From Lewinellaceae bacterium (GTDB taxonomy: Bacteria; Bacteroidota; Bacteroidia; Chitinophagales; Saprospiraceae): DNA of 64,000 bases. Each line of letters starts with the position of its first letter. Within the stretch, counting starts at the first letter, position 1. The notes under the pieces were generated by a model that was given only the letters and a program-made list of their open reading frames with translations, made no database searches and was not told the origin of the DNA. The position numbers and the translations under genes are program-made. The stretch spans positions 310,001 through 374,000 of the forward strand of contig JACJYH010000002.1 of NCBI GenBank assembly GCA_020636195.1, given 5' to 3'. Of this stretch, positions 9,810 to 23,636 are shown piece by piece.

Positions 9810-11023
9810 AATACATCTACAAATTATTAGATATATATAAAGATGCCTTTTCAGGGCTCTCAAGGGAGATTTGGTTGCTGTCTCTAACCATGTTTATCAA
9901 TAGAGCAGGCGCCATGGTGATCCCATTTATGAGTATCTATCTTACCACAACAAGGGGATTCTCCTTGACTCGGACCGGGTGGATAATGGGCGCTTTTGGA
10001 ATTGGCAGTATCATAGGTGCATTCATTGGTGGAATGCTTGCTGATAGATTTAACCATTATTACATTCAGGTTACCTCGCTCTTTACCACAGCAGCAGCAT
10101 TATTTATACTCATCTACATGCAGGATTATTATTCAATTCTTGTTAATGTATTCTGTTTTGCATTAATTTCAGACGCACTCAGACCTGCGAATAGCGTTGC
10201 CATAGCACATTATTCCAAACCTGAAAATAGAACACGATCATTTTCTTTGATGCGCTTTGCAATAAATCTTGGATTTACCGTTGGCCCTGCTATCGGGGGT
10301 TTTGTTTACGGATTTTGGGGTTATAAATGGCTATTTGCTATTGACGCTGTAACAAATATCATGGCGGCTATATTATTGATGATTTTCTTGCCGTTCAAAA
10401 AAAACGATCAGAAAATAATCAAGGAAGCAGAAAATCGATTGCCCAAAAGTCCCTCAGCTTATAAAGATTTGCCATATATTGGATTTATAATATTAGTTGC
10501 ATTGTATGGAATTTGTTTTTTTCAAATTCTGAGTTCGGTACCACTTTTTCTAAAATCAATATGGGGTTATTCAGAAAATACGGTTGGGTTGATACTGGCG
10601 TTGAATGGCGCTATTGTGGTCTTATTTGAAATGCCATTGGTCAAAAGATTAGAAACCATACAAAAGCCAATGATTTTAATAGCTTTTGGTTGTCTTTTGA
10701 TGTCTATAGGGTATATTTTTCTACTGAATTGGTGGGTGGCTATTTTGCCTGCTGTTTTATTCTATATTTTAGTTTCATTTTCTGAAATGTTTGCCATGCC
10801 TTTCATGATAAACTTTGCAGTTTCAAGACCAAATGAAGATCGAAGAGGGCAATATATGGCATTGTATTCCATGGGTTTTGGACTTGCACATGTTAGCGGC
10901 CCACTGGGTAGTTTATGGTTTGCTGAACACTTTGGATATACAATGTTATTTGCATTATTGATGAGCCTTTCCGCAGTAATATCTCTTCTATTTTTAGTGC
11001 TTAGGAGCAAATTGTATAATTGA
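9806..11023 (+). CDS. MFS transporter
   Basis: Major facilitator superfamily permease of 405 residues with about 12 hydrophobic segments. The cytoplasmic loop 2-3 motif is visible as GGMLADRFNHYY. The sequence resembles MdtG-like drug/proton antiporters, but the substrate cannot be read from sequence. Its ATG overlaps the recN stop by 4 bases, so both are likely on one mRNA; a functional link to DNA repair is not implied. It ends 17 bases from the convergent DUF5606 gene with no obvious terminator hairpin between them. Confidence 0.9.
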   Translation: MKYIYKLLDIYKDAFSGLSREIWLLSLTMFINRAGAMVIPFMSIYLTTTRGFSLTRTGWIMGAFGIGSIIGAFIGGMLADRFNHYYIQVTSLFTTAAALFILIYMQDYYSILVNVFCFALISDALRPANSVAIAHYSKPENRTRSFSLMRFAINLGFTVGPAIGGFVYGFWGYKWLFAIDAVTNIMAAILLMIFLPFKKNDQKIIKEAENRLPKSPSAYKDLPYIGFIILVALYGICFFQILSSVPLFLKSIWGYSENTVGLILALNGAIVVLFEMPLVKRLETIQKPMILIAFGCLLMSIGYIFLLNWWVAILPAVLFYILVSFSEMFAMPFMINFAVSRPNEDRRGQYMALYSMGFGLAHVSGPLGSLWFAEHFGYTMLFALLMSLSAVISLLFLVLRSKLYN

Positions 11024-11040
11024 ACCTATACATCCTGTGA

Positions 11041-11451
11041 TCACTCTTCTTCGTCTTTGGGACTTTCCACTTCATCAGTTAATAATCCTCTTTCATACAG
11101 AAAATTGAACCATTTGATAACCTTTTTCATATCACTATGGAAGACCCTATCTCTATCATAATCAGGAATAATGATTTCAAAATATGATTTTAATTCTGTG
11201 TGAGATGCATTAGGCGAAGGTTTGCTGTCTAGGTTTTTTAAAATACTTCTAAAGACATCTTCAATGGCGACTGTATCCATTTCAGTATAAATGGCTACTG
11301 TTTCCATTGGTGTAAATTGGTGCTCTCTAACTGAACAAAATTTGGACTTTCCGGAATCAATGTCTGAAACGATGAGCCCGTTACTCTTGGTTGAAACCAA
11401 TGAATATAATCCGGGTAAACCACTTACTGCAATTATTTTACTAAGATTCAT
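11041..11451 (-). CDS. DUF5606 family protein
   Basis: A 136-residue protein matching the DUF5606 family, which is conserved in Bacteroidota and has no known function. The N-terminal part (MNLSKIIAVSGLPGLYSLVS ...) forms a small beta-rich domain typical of the family. The rest is helical with an acidic tail ending DEEE. It has no signal peptide or membrane segment, so it is cytoplasmic. A -7 box TACCTTTG at 11477-11470 gives a leader of about 15 bases and supports this start. It stands alone between the convergent MFS gene and the rRNA operon. Confidence 0.88.
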   Translation of the reverse strand: MNLSKIIAVSGLPGLYSLVSTKSNGLIVSDIDSGKSKFCSVREHQFTPMETVAIYTEMDTVAIEDVFRSILKNLDSKPSPNASHTELKSYFEIIIPDYDRDRVFHSDMKKVIKWFNFLYERGLLTDEVESPKDEEE

Positions 11452-11469
11452 GTGTACTTAATTATGCTG

Positions 11470-11477
11470 CAAAGGTA
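11470..11477 (-). promoter_or_regulatory. -7 box before the DUF5606 gene
   Basis: On the minus strand the sequence reads TACCTTTG, a perfect TAnnTTTG box, 18 bases from the start codon at 11451. The -33 box is not clear. Confidence 0.55.
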
Positions 11478-11731
11478 ATATATAAAGTATTTTCACATAA
11501 TTTGTAAACACTAAAGTATTAGAAAAAAATATTTGATAACGCATTTCACAAAAAATTGAAGTATCATATCTTAAGCCAATGAGTGATTGAAAATTATTCA
11601 TTGTAATATATATAATGTTTATCTAAATGAATATTATATTAATAATTAAAAACTTACGTATATTAATAAAAATATATGAAAATAAATAAGTTTTTTTTTC
11701 AAGATATGTAGGTGATATGTGGAGGACTCCT

Positions 11732-11739
11732 TACCTTTG
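11732..11739 (+). promoter_or_regulatory. -7 box of the rRNA operon promoter
   Basis: TACCTTTG followed by a G+C-rich patch (CGGCCC), about 330 bases before the 16S gene. The 200 bases upstream are extremely AT-rich, including a T run near 11692-11700, fitting an upstream activating region of a strong rRNA promoter. The stretch 11452-12071 holds no gene, only this promoter and the transcribed leader. Confidence 0.6.
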
Positions 11740-11852
11740 CGGCCCTTACGGGAATGAAAATATATATAATGATGTATATAGGATATTAGTAAGGGTGTTT
11801 TGTAAAGGTAATTTAGGGGTTAAAACATCTGAGATTATCTGATGCGAGAAAA

Positions 11853-11863
11853 GTTCATTGACA
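11853..11863 (+). promoter_or_regulatory. boxA-like antitermination site in the rRNA leader
   Basis: GTTCATTGACA lies in the leader and recurs exactly at 14125-14135 before the 23S gene. It resembles the boxA element bound by the NusB/NusE antitermination complex. Its presence before both large rRNAs supports that reading. Confidence 0.55.
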
Positions 11864-12071
11864 CGATAGGATAGTAGTACATAAAATAATAGTAGTAAGG
11901 CTATATAAAGTTGAGTTAAATGATTCATTCATATGGAATATGTGTATGGAGATAATTGAGATGAGAATTTATATAGGCATCGGATAAATTACCTTAATAG
12001 AATATACAATAATAATATTAAGGCTTAGAGGATATCGGAGAGATTTGATATAGAGTTTAAGTCAAGATCAT

Positions 12072-13593
<1,522 letters not shown>

Positions 13594-13820
13594 AAGAGTT
13601 AAGGTAAAGAAAGACGATGTACTGATATTATAAATGTACCTATCCGCGTGTTGATGTAAAAAGATATCATAGAATAGTAGATGAGTAAATCGTTGATCTA
13701 TTTTTGGATGAATGTCGTTGAATATAGATTTGGCGATGGAGCATTGAGAGAGAGATAAATAGAGCTCGGAGAGAGAAAAGAGGAGGGAACGAGACGCCTT
13801 CCGCGAGGGGGACGATAGAG

Positions 13821-13894
13821 AGTCTCGTAGCTCAGCTGGTTAGAGCACTACACTGATAATGTAGGGGTCGGCGGTTCAAGTCCGCCCGAGACTA
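13821..13894 (+). tRNA. tRNA-Ile (GAT)
   Basis: 74-base tRNA in the 16S-23S spacer. The acceptor stem pairs AGTCTCG with CGAGACT, the anticodon loop is CTGATAA with anticodon GAT at 13855-13857, and the T-loop is GTTCAAG. The 3' CCA is not encoded. Confidence 0.97.
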
Positions 13895-13910
13895 CGCTAA
13901 GAGACGGAGC

Positions 13911-13984
13911 GGGGGATTAGCTCAGCTGGCTAGAGCGCTAGATTTGCATTCTAGAGGTCAAGGGTTCGACTCCCTTATCCTCCA
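13911..13984 (+). tRNA. tRNA-Ala (TGC)
   Basis: 74-base tRNA 16 bases after tRNA-Ile. The acceptor stem pairs GGGGGAT with ATCCTCC (one G-U), the anticodon TGC is at 13945-13947, and the T-loop is GTTCGAC. CCA is not encoded. The Ile-Ala order is the common rRNA spacer arrangement. Confidence 0.97.
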
Positions 13985-14287
13985 CACAAATTGAGAAAGA
14001 GTTTAAGTTGGGAATAAAGAGTTCCGATTTAAGCTGAGATACAATAGAGAATATATATAGCAATTAAGATAGTTAAGCTAAAAGGAATTTGATTGTCTTA
14101 ATATAAATAATATATACAAAAGAAGTTCATTGACAGATTGGGAGAAGAGAGAGAGAGTAGAAGACACAGTAAAGTAAAGTAAAGAGAGAGAGATCATCAG
14201 ATTGAAGGAGATATTTTAGGCTTATTGCGAGATAAGAGAAAAGATATCGAGTTGAGATAGATGATATTAAGAGTAAGAATAAAGAAT
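13985..14287 (+). other. tRNA-Ala to 23S spacer
   Basis: About 300 bases of transcribed spacer without a gene. It contains the second boxA-like site and a purine-rich tract with short AGTAAAGTAA and GAGA repeats (about 14140-14195). It presumably forms part of the 23S processing stem. Confidence 0.6.
14125..14135 (+). promoter_or_regulatory. boxA-like site before 23S
   Basis: GTTCATTGACA, identical to the copy in the 16S leader at 11853-11863. Confidence 0.55.
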
Positions 14288-17142
<2,855 letters not shown>

Positions 17143-17392
17143 TTTTTTTTAAAAAGAAGAACATGGACAATAGAGCTGGGAGGAAGAGAGTAGATTCGTA
17201 TCACGGAAGTGATGGGATTACACAATCAAAGACTCAGTAATTGACCACACTCTGTCACTAGAAATTTTTACAGAAAGTCAGAAACGCACTTTACTCTATC
17301 TCCCAAGTCAATGATAACAAGAGAGTATATATAAAAAGAATAAACATTGAGGAGATGCACATTAAATGATGTGTGTTGAGTTATAAAGAAAT

Positions 17393-17496
<104 letters not shown>

Positions 17497-17503
17497 TTTT
17501 TAT

Positions 17504-17543
17504 GAGAGCTTTGTGGTGTAAATCACAAAGCTCTCTCCTTTTT
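17504..17543 (+). terminator. rRNA operon terminator
   Basis: A perfect 12-pair stem (GAGAGCTTTGTG at 17504-17515, CACAAAGCTCTC at 17524-17535) with an 8-base loop is followed by CCTTTTT. It is a strong intrinsic terminator 8 bases after 5S. It rules out start codons for the next gene upstream of about 17545. Confidence 0.9.
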
Positions 17544-17599
17544 AGGCACCCCCGAGAACAAAGACATACCATCCCCGCATACTTTTATCCTTTTTTTCG

Positions 17600-17607
17600 T
17601 ATTTTTG
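17600..17607 (+). promoter_or_regulatory. -7 box before ornithine aminotransferase
   Basis: TATTTTTG matches TAnnTTTG. The predicted transcription start near 17611 lies about 14 bases before the GTG at 17625. Confidence 0.5.
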
Positions 17608-17624
17608 TGAAAAATCATAGAAAA

Positions 17625-18869
17625 GTGGATTCAAATGTTAAAACCCAGGATCGCAGCCAATTTTACATTGATAGAGAAGACCGTTATGGTGCGCATAATT
17701 ATCACCCCTTGCCAGTTGTTTTGGAGAGAGGGGAAGGAGTTTTTATGTGGGACGTGAATGGAAAGAAATATTATGATTTTTTATCTTCGTATTCAGCTAT
17801 TAATCAAGGTCATTGTCATCCAAGGATTATAAATGCTCTACAAAGACAATCAGAGAAACTGACACTGACATCAAGGGCATTTCATAATAATCTTCTTGGG
17901 GAGTGTGAAGAATTCCTTTCAAAACTATTTGGATATGATAAAGTTTTGATGATGAATTCTGGGGTTGAGGCTGTAGAGACAGCTATGAAATTAGTGAGAA
18001 AATGGGCCTATAAGGTTAAAAAGATAGAAGAAAATAAAGCAATTACAGTTTTCGCAAACGGTAATTTTCATGGAAGAACAATTGGTGTCATTTCAGCTTC
18101 AACAGATCCATCTTCCAATCTAGGTTTCGGACCATATCTGAGAGGAGTTTTGAACGTTCCTTATAATGACGTTGATGCTTTGGAGACAGTTTTTATGTCT
18201 AATCCGAACATTGCCGGCTTTATAGTTGAACCTATACAAGGCGAAGCAGGCGTAGTTGTTCCTGATGAAGGTTATTTTAGGAAAGTCGCTGACCTGTGTA
18301 AGAAATATAATGTTCTCTTTGTTGCTGATGAAATTCAAACAGGAATTGGCAGAACCGGAAAATTATTGGCGACTCAATACGAGAATATACGCCCAGATAT
18401 TATCGTATTAGGTAAGGCACTTTCAGGAGGAGTTTTACCTGTTTCTGCTGTTTTAGCAGATGATGAAATTATGCTTACCATTAAACCTGGTGAACATGGC
18501 TCTACATTTGGAGGTAATCCATTGGCTTGCGCAGTTACTATGGAAGCATTAAATGTGGTTGTCGATGAAGGTTTGGTGGAAAATGCTTATGAAATGGGTA
18601 ATTTATTCAGAGCTAAATTGAATGAATACATAAAAAAGTCAACGATCCTCAAAATGGTAAGAGGCAAAGGTTTGCTTAATGCGATTGTTGTCAATTCAGA
18701 TGAAGATTCATCGCTTGGTTGGGATATTTGTATGAAATTGAGAGATAATGGATTATTGGCAAAACCTACCCATGGAAATAAGATAAGACTCGCACCTCCA
18801 TTAGTTATAAATGAACGTCAAATGCTATCAGCTATTGACATCATTACTACTACTTTGGATAGTTTTTAA
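17625..18869 (+). CDS. rocD: Ornithine aminotransferase
   Basis: PLP enzyme that moves the delta-amino group of ornithine to 2-oxoglutarate, giving glutamate semialdehyde and glutamate. The family hallmark [19 protein letters not shown] is near the N-terminus, with [12 protein letters not shown] and the PLP-binding lysine in VLGKALSGG (K264 from this start). The frame stays open back to 17502, but that ATG lies in the rRNA terminator and before the promoter. I therefore choose GTG at 17625, which gives about 415 residues, close to the family length; GTG at 17607 is a less likely alternative. It ends 4 bases from the convergent kynurenine monooxygenase gene. Confidence 0.9.
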   Translation: MDSNVKTQDRSQFYIDREDRYGAHNYHPLPVVLERGEGVFMWDVNGKKYYDFLSSYSAINQGHCHPRIINALQRQSEKLTLTSRAFHNNLLGECEEFLSKLFGYDKVLMMNSGVEAVETAMKLVRKWAYKVKKIEENKAITVFANGNFHGRTIGVISASTDPSSNLGFGPYLRGVLNVPYNDVDALETVFMSNPNIAGFIVEPIQGEAGVVVPDEGYFRKVADLCKKYNVLFVADEIQTGIGRTGKLLATQYENIRPDIIVLGKALSGGVLPVSAVLADDEIMLTIKPGEHGSTFGGNPLACAVTMEALNVVVDEGLVENAYEMGNLFRAKLNEYIKKSTILKMVRGKGLLNAIVVNSDEDSSLGWDICMKLRDNGLLAKPTHGNKIRLAPPLVINERQMLSAIDIITTTLDSF

Positions 18870-18873
18870 TCAA

Positions 18874-20223
18874 TTACAAAAGACTTATTTTTTCAAGTAA
18901 TAAGTTATAATTGATAGATTCGTCTTTTTGAAGATTCTTAACGAATTCCATCAAAAATTTGTCTTGTTTCCTCCCTTGAGTCATAGCTTGATAATAGGAT
19001 AAATCTTCCCTAAAAGTAACCAGACTATATTTACTGAAGTATTCTGAGTGATTTTGTTCTAAATATATTTCCAATTGTCTTTTTTTATGGAAAAATGGGT
19101 CCGCCGTTGCATCTCTCATTTCATAAAAATTATCAACGGCTAAATCGGCAATTGCATCAGTATTCTGTTTTCTTCGAACTTGAAATAATTCAAGAATATT
19201 TTTCCATTCAAAGTTTGTACTATTTTGCTCTATAATTTGACTCAAAACAAGCACATCTTCGAATGAAGCATTCATGCCTTGACCATAAAATGGCACTACC
19301 GCATGTGCTGCATCGCCTAGAAGGACGCACTTTCCTTCCACTTGCCATGGAAAACATTTCACTGTGTGTAGGCTACTTGTAGGATTATTGAAAAAATCAT
19401 CAGATAAATTTGGCATTTGTTCATAAGCATCAGGAAAATGGGTTTTGAAAAATGCAATTACACGATCCGAAGAATTCAAATTTTCAAAACTTAATTCTCC
19501 TTTTAATGGCATGAATAAAGTCACTGTAAAACTTTTATCCAAATTTGGTAATGCAATCATCATAAATCCATCCCGTGGCCAAATATGAAGTGCATTTTTT
19601 TCTAACCTAAAATTGTCAGAATCACTAGGTGGAATTTCTAATTCCTTATATCCTGCTTCTAAAAATTGTTGAGAATAATTGAACTGATAAATTGCAGATT
19701 GTTTAAGAAAAGCTTGCCGAACGGCAGAATTTGCACCGTCTGTTCCAAAGATTACCTCACCTTTGGTATGGATCATATTACCTTCGCATTCCATGCTAAG
19801 GGTACCTGTAATCGTGTCTAAAGCTACACATTCATGGTTGAAAAATACATTGACATTAGAAAATTTTTCAACTTCGTTGAGTAGAATGTGATTCAATTCT
19901 TGTCTAGAGATAGAATTTATCCATTCCTGTTCCCTTCCGCTATATGGTAGAAAGCTCAGTTTTGAATTTTCTGCAGAGTGAATTTGACGACCTTTCATAG
20001 GAATTGAAATTTCCAATGCTTTCTTATCCAGTCCAACCAATTGAAGTCCGGCCAACCCTCTATCCGATAAAGCTAAATTGATCGAGCGACCTTTTGATTG
20101 AAAATGAATCCTTGGATCTGATCTTTTTTCATAAACGTGAACATGATATCCCTTTTGAGCCAAATATAAAGCCAATAAACTACCACACAATCCTGCTCCT
20201 ACTACTACTACTCTTTGTTCCAT
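18874..20223 (-). CDS. kmo: Kynurenine 3-monooxygenase
   Basis: FAD-dependent aromatic hydroxylase converting kynurenine to 3-hydroxykynurenine with NADPH and O2. From the chosen start it has 449 residues. Visible motifs: the FAD dinucleotide fold VVVVGAGLCGSLLALYLAQ at the N-terminus, GRSINLALSDRG, FGTDGANSAVR (the DG motif), and GDAAHAVVPFYGQGMNASFED near residue 300. The start at 20223 (MEQRVVVVG) is preferred over the in-frame ATG at 20253 because a -7 box at 20249-20242 would place transcription start between them. No other kynurenine-pathway gene is in the window. Confidence 0.93.
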   Translation of the reverse strand: MEQRVVVVGAGLCGSLLALYLAQKGYHVHVYEKRSDPRIHFQSKGRSINLALSDRGLAGLQLVGLDKKALEISIPMKGRQIHSAENSKLSFLPYSGREQEWINSISRQELNHILLNEVEKFSNVNVFFNHECVALDTITGTLSMECEGNMIHTKGEVIFGTDGANSAVRQAFLKQSAIYQFNYSQQFLEAGYKELEIPPSDSDNFRLEKNALHIWPRDGFMMIALPNLDKSFTVTLFMPLKGELSFENLNSSDRVIAFFKTHFPDAYEQMPNLSDDFFNNPTSSLHTVKCFPWQVEGKCVLLGDAAHAVVPFYGQGMNASFEDVLVLSQIIEQNSTNFEWKNILELFQVRRKQNTDAIADLAVDNFYEMRDATADPFFHKKRQLEIYLEQNHSEYFSKYSLVTFREDLSYYQAMTQGRKQDKFLMEFVKNLQKDESINYNLLLEKISLL

Positions 20224-20241
20224 ACAAATATTTTCTATGCA

Positions 20242-20249
20242 CAAATTTA
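20242..20249 (-). promoter_or_regulatory. -7 box before kmo
   Basis: On the minus strand TAAATTTG (TAnnTTTG), with a TTTG about 23 bases upstream as a possible -33 box. It lies between the two candidate ATGs and supports the downstream one. Confidence 0.45.
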
Positions 20250-20319
20250 GCATTCTTTTCTATTGAAATAAGCAAATACCCTTAAATTGCGACATAATTG
20301 TTAATAGTAGCCTATTATT

Positions 20320-21108
20320 ATGCGGCAAAGAGTGATTTCAGGGGTTATATTTGGATGTATTGTGATGCTGATGCTTTCAATGGGTTATTTGGGAAGTACG
20401 ACTTTACTTTTGATCGTCAATATAGGGTGTAGCATTGAGTATTCTAGAATGTCAAGAATGAATCAAACTAATTCTTTGATTACATTGCTTTTATCCATGG
20501 TGATTTTTTATACTTTAGCTTTTACTGATATTCCGGAAAACTATCTAATTTGGGTCGCAGTATTCTCAATTGCACTACACATTTTGGCCGTAGCCAGCCT
20601 ATACATTCCGATTCACATGGTTCGTCTGGGTTACTTTTTACCATTTTTATATTTTGGAATACCCTTAGGTTTGATGGTGGGTTTTTTAAAAGAACATACC
20701 GAATTTCAAAACCTTCTTCTTTTCGTGATTTTAATGGTATGGACATGTGATTCCACAGCTTATTTTGTGGGAAGTAAATTTGGTAAACATAAACTTTTTC
20801 AAAGAATTTCCCCCGGCAAAACATGGGAAGGCTTTATTGGGGCTGGAATAGGAGCTGTTTTACTATCATTATTCTGGAAACCCTTCAATCAATATTATTC
20901 ATGGGCTTTGACCCTAGGTATAGGAGCTATTGTGTGGGTTTTTGGTGCTTACGGTGATTTATTTGAATCATCTTTGAAGAGAAAGTTTGGAGTAAAAGAC
21001 TCAGGCAATTTTATTCCAGGACATGGAGGATTTTATGATAGATTTGATGCATTTATCTTTGTATTACCTTTTGTTGTACTTTTGCATTTTATTCTGAAGA
21101 TGGTTTAA
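20320..21108 (+). CDS. cdsA: Phosphatidate cytidylyltransferase
   Basis: Makes CDP-diacylglycerol from phosphatidic acid and CTP, the entry to phospholipid synthesis. An integral membrane protein of 262 residues with about eight hydrophobic segments. The family signature is in the C-terminal part: SSLKRKFGVKDSGNFIPGHG, followed by GFYDRFDA. It also has GKTWEGFIGA and CDSTAYFVG. The psd gene begins 11 bases downstream, so both lie in one phospholipid operon. The start follows the divergent kmo gene by about 100 bases. Confidence 0.95.
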   Translation: MRQRVISGVIFGCIVMLMLSMGYLGSTTLLLIVNIGCSIEYSRMSRMNQTNSLITLLLSMVIFYTLAFTDIPENYLIWVAVFSIALHILAVASLYIPIHMVRLGYFLPFLYFGIPLGLMVGFLKEHTEFQNLLLFVILMVWTCDSTAYFVGSKFGKHKLFQRISPGKTWEGFIGAGIGAVLLSLFWKPFNQYYSWALTLGIGAIVWVFGAYGDLFESSLKRKFGVKDSGNFIPGHGGFYDRFDAFIFVLPFVVLLHFILKMV

Positions 21109-21119
21109 TTTCATAGCAA

Positions 21120-21767
21120 ATGAGGATACACAAGGAGGGTTTTGCAACTATTTTGTATAGTTTTATAGTATTGGCGATTATATTGTTAGGATTGTATTAC
21201 TTCTTTCCCAACTTATTATACTGGGGTCTTCTCATCTGTGCTATACTATTTATCTTCATACTATCATTCTTTAGGGTTCCCAATCGCCCCGTAAAAGATT
21301 ATGACCCGAATGTATTGATATCTCCTTGTGATGGAAAGGTGGTGGTCATTGAAAAGACATTTGAAAGTGAATATCTAAAATCAGAGTGCGTGATGATTTC
21401 CATTTTTATGTCACCACTAAATGTACATGTTAATTGGCACCCAATTTCCGGAAATATAGAATACACTCAGTATCATCCCGGAAAATATTTAGTAGCATGG
21501 GATCCAAAGGCTTCCACTGAAAATGAAAGAAATACGGTATCATATATGCATGGCGGTAAACGTATACTCTTAAGACAGATTGCAGGGGCAATGGCAAGGC
21601 GCATTGTTTCATACCCCAAAATTCATGACTCTGTCAATAGAGCAAATGAGTTAGGGTTCATCAAATTCGGTTCCCGAGTTGATGTTTTTTTACCTTTAGG
21701 TAGTGAAATTAGCGTAAAATTGGGTGATCGAGTGAGAGGTCAAATCAGTGTTTTAGGAAAATTATAG
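21120..21767 (+). CDS. psd: Phosphatidylserine decarboxylase proenzyme
   Basis: Decarboxylates phosphatidylserine to phosphatidylethanolamine. 215 residues: the short form with two N-terminal membrane segments. The protein cleaves itself to create a pyruvoyl group; the site is Gly184-Ser185 in FGSRVDVFLP. Other conserved segments are NRPVKDYDPNVLISPCDG and FMSPLNVHVNWHP. It lies between cdsA and an ABC exporter with short gaps (11 and 12 bases). The phosphatidylserine synthase gene is not in the window. Confidence 0.94.
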   Translation: MRIHKEGFATILYSFIVLAIILLGLYYFFPNLLYWGLLICAILFIFILSFFRVPNRPVKDYDPNVLISPCDGKVVVIEKTFESEYLKSECVMISIFMSPLNVHVNWHPISGNIEYTQYHPGKYLVAWDPKASTENERNTVSYMHGGKRILLRQIAGAMARRIVSYPKIHDSVNRANELGFIKFGSRVDVFLPLGSEISVKLGDRVRGQISVLGKL

Positions 21768-21779
21768 AAACAAATAAAA

Positions 21780-23573
21780 ATGTCAAAACGACGCAATGCT
21801 GAAGAAAGCTCAAGATTGTCATTTAGCGCAATCAAGAGATCTCTTCAAGTGTACCGATTTATTGCGCCTTATAAGTGGTACTTTATAGGAGCAATGTTTT
21901 TATTGGTGCTAGGAAGTCTAATATTTATGTTATTAATGGGCCTTCCCGGCGAAATGGCAAATACGGCTATTGGAAAACCAAAATTTAACCTAGGTCTCCA
22001 AGTGAAAGATTATGGTTGGGTATTTCTAATAATATTAATACTACAAGGTGTACTCAGCTATGCTCGTACTTACTTATTTGCAATCGTTTCTGAAAAAGGG
22101 ATGGCTGACTTAAGATCACAGCTATACAATACGATCATCACGCAACCATTTACATTTTTTGAAGAGAAAAGGGTGGGAGAGCTTATCAGTAGAATTACTG
22201 CGGATGTAGAACAACTGCAATCTGCATTTTCTATCACATTGGCAGAGTTTATCAGGCAAATCGTCATTCTTATCATTGGCGTAGTAATCATCTTTATTTG
22301 GACGCCAAAGCTTAGCATCATAATGTTACTTACATTCCCTGGAATCGTCATTGTATCCATGATTTTTGGGAGATATATTAGACAGTTTTCAAAAAAACGG
22401 CAAGATAAGTTAGCAGAGGCTTCAACTGTCGTTGATGAAACTTTTCAATCATTTTTCATTGTAAAGTCATTTGCAAATGAATGGTTTGAATCCATCAGAT
22501 ACAAAAAATCTATAAACGAAATAGTGCAAGTTTCTCTGAAGTTTGCCAAAGCACGAGGACTCTTTTTTGCTTTTATCATTACGGTTTTGACAGGTGGTAT
22601 ATTTTTTATCCTATGGCGAGGTGCGCTCATGGTTGAAAATCATACTATGGAGTCAGGCGATTTATTTTCATTCATCATTTATACAGGATTGCTAGGTGGG
22701 GCCATAGCCAGTATTGGCAATTTATACACCCAACTTTCGGGAGCTATAGGCGCTACTGAAAGAATTTTGGATATATTACAATCAGTGCCTGAAGTGGATT
22801 TAGAAAATGCTTCTAAAACTCATGCTTGCGCCATCAAAGGTGATGTGGATATCAAGGATGTCTATTTTAATTATCCATCCAGACGTGATGTGATGGTTTT
22901 GAAAGGTGTTGAAATGAAAATTTCACCTGGGCAAAAAGTGGCATTAGTAGGACAAAGCGGTAGCGGAAAGTCCACAATTGCGCAATTATTGATGAGATTT
23001 TATTCTGTGTCAGATGGTGCCATCCTTATTGACGGGAAAGATATAAAGGATTACAATGTTTCTACATTAAGAAACTGCATTGCCATCGTTCCTCAGGAAG
23101 TGATTTTATTTGGTGGCACCATAAGAGAAAACATCGCATATGGAAAACCCAATGCAAATGAGCAAGACATCATCAAAGCGGCGGAATATTCTAATTGTTT
23201 AGAGTTTATACAAAGTTTTCCTGAAGGTTTTGAAACCATTGTAGGTGAAAGAGGTGTAAAGTTATCGGGTGGACAAAGGCAGCGTATTGCCATTGCAAGG
23301 GCAATTCTCAAAGACCCAAAAATTCTGATATTGGATGAGGCGACTTCATCCTTAGATGCAGAATCTGAGAAATTAGTTCAGGAAGCTTTAGAAAAATTGA
23401 TGGAGGGTCGAACTTCTATCATCATAGCTCATAGATTGGCGACGGTAAAAAATGTGGATACCATTTACGTTTTGGACAAAGGTAAAATTGTTGAAAAGGG
23501 ACATCATGACCAACTCATACAATTGGAACATGGTGTTTATGCTTCTCTCGCAAGATTGCAATTTGAATCGTAA
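21780..23573 (+). CDS. ABC exporter (fused membrane and ATPase domains)
   Basis: 597-residue half-transporter of the MsbA/LmrA type. Residues about 30-330 form the six-helix membrane domain; the ATPase domain follows. Motifs: Walker A GQSGSGKST, Q-loop IVPQEVILFGG, signature LSGGQRQRIA, Walker B ILILDEATSSLD and the H-loop IIAHRLATV. All key residues are present, so it should act as a homodimer. Position after cdsA and psd suggests lipid or lipid-linked export, but multidrug export is equally possible from sequence alone. Confidence 0.92.
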   Translation: MSKRRNAEESSRLSFSAIKRSLQVYRFIAPYKWYFIGAMFLLVLGSLIFMLLMGLPGEMANTAIGKPKFNLGLQVKDYGWVFLIILILQGVLSYARTYLFAIVSEKGMADLRSQLYNTIITQPFTFFEEKRVGELISRITADVEQLQSAFSITLAEFIRQIVILIIGVVIIFIWTPKLSIIMLLTFPGIVIVSMIFGRYIRQFSKKRQDKLAEASTVVDETFQSFFIVKSFANEWFESIRYKKSINEIVQVSLKFAKARGLFFAFIITVLTGGIFFILWRGALMVENHTMESGDLFSFIIYTGLLGGAIASIGNLYTQLSGAIGATERILDILQSVPEVDLENASKTHACAIKGDVDIKDVYFNYPSRRDVMVLKGVEMKISPGQKVALVGQSGSGKSTIAQLLMRFYSVSDGAILIDGKDIKDYNVSTLRNCIAIVPQEVILFGGTIRENIAYGKPNANEQDIIKAAEYSNCLEFIQSFPEGFETIVGERGVKLSGGQRQRIAIARAILKDPKILILDEATSSLDAESEKLVQEALEKLMEGRTSIIIAHRLATVKNVDTIYVLDKGKIVEKGHHDQLIQLEHGVYASLARLQFES

Positions 23574-23636
23574 TGTTTTTATTGAAAAAAACTATTGAAT
23601 GACTGAATTTGTTATAAAGACGAAAATTATGGAATC

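Noticed and set aside
11746..11928. 60-codon minus-strand frame in the rRNA leader
   Set aside because: It overlaps the rRNA promoter and transcribed leader and has no family resemblance.
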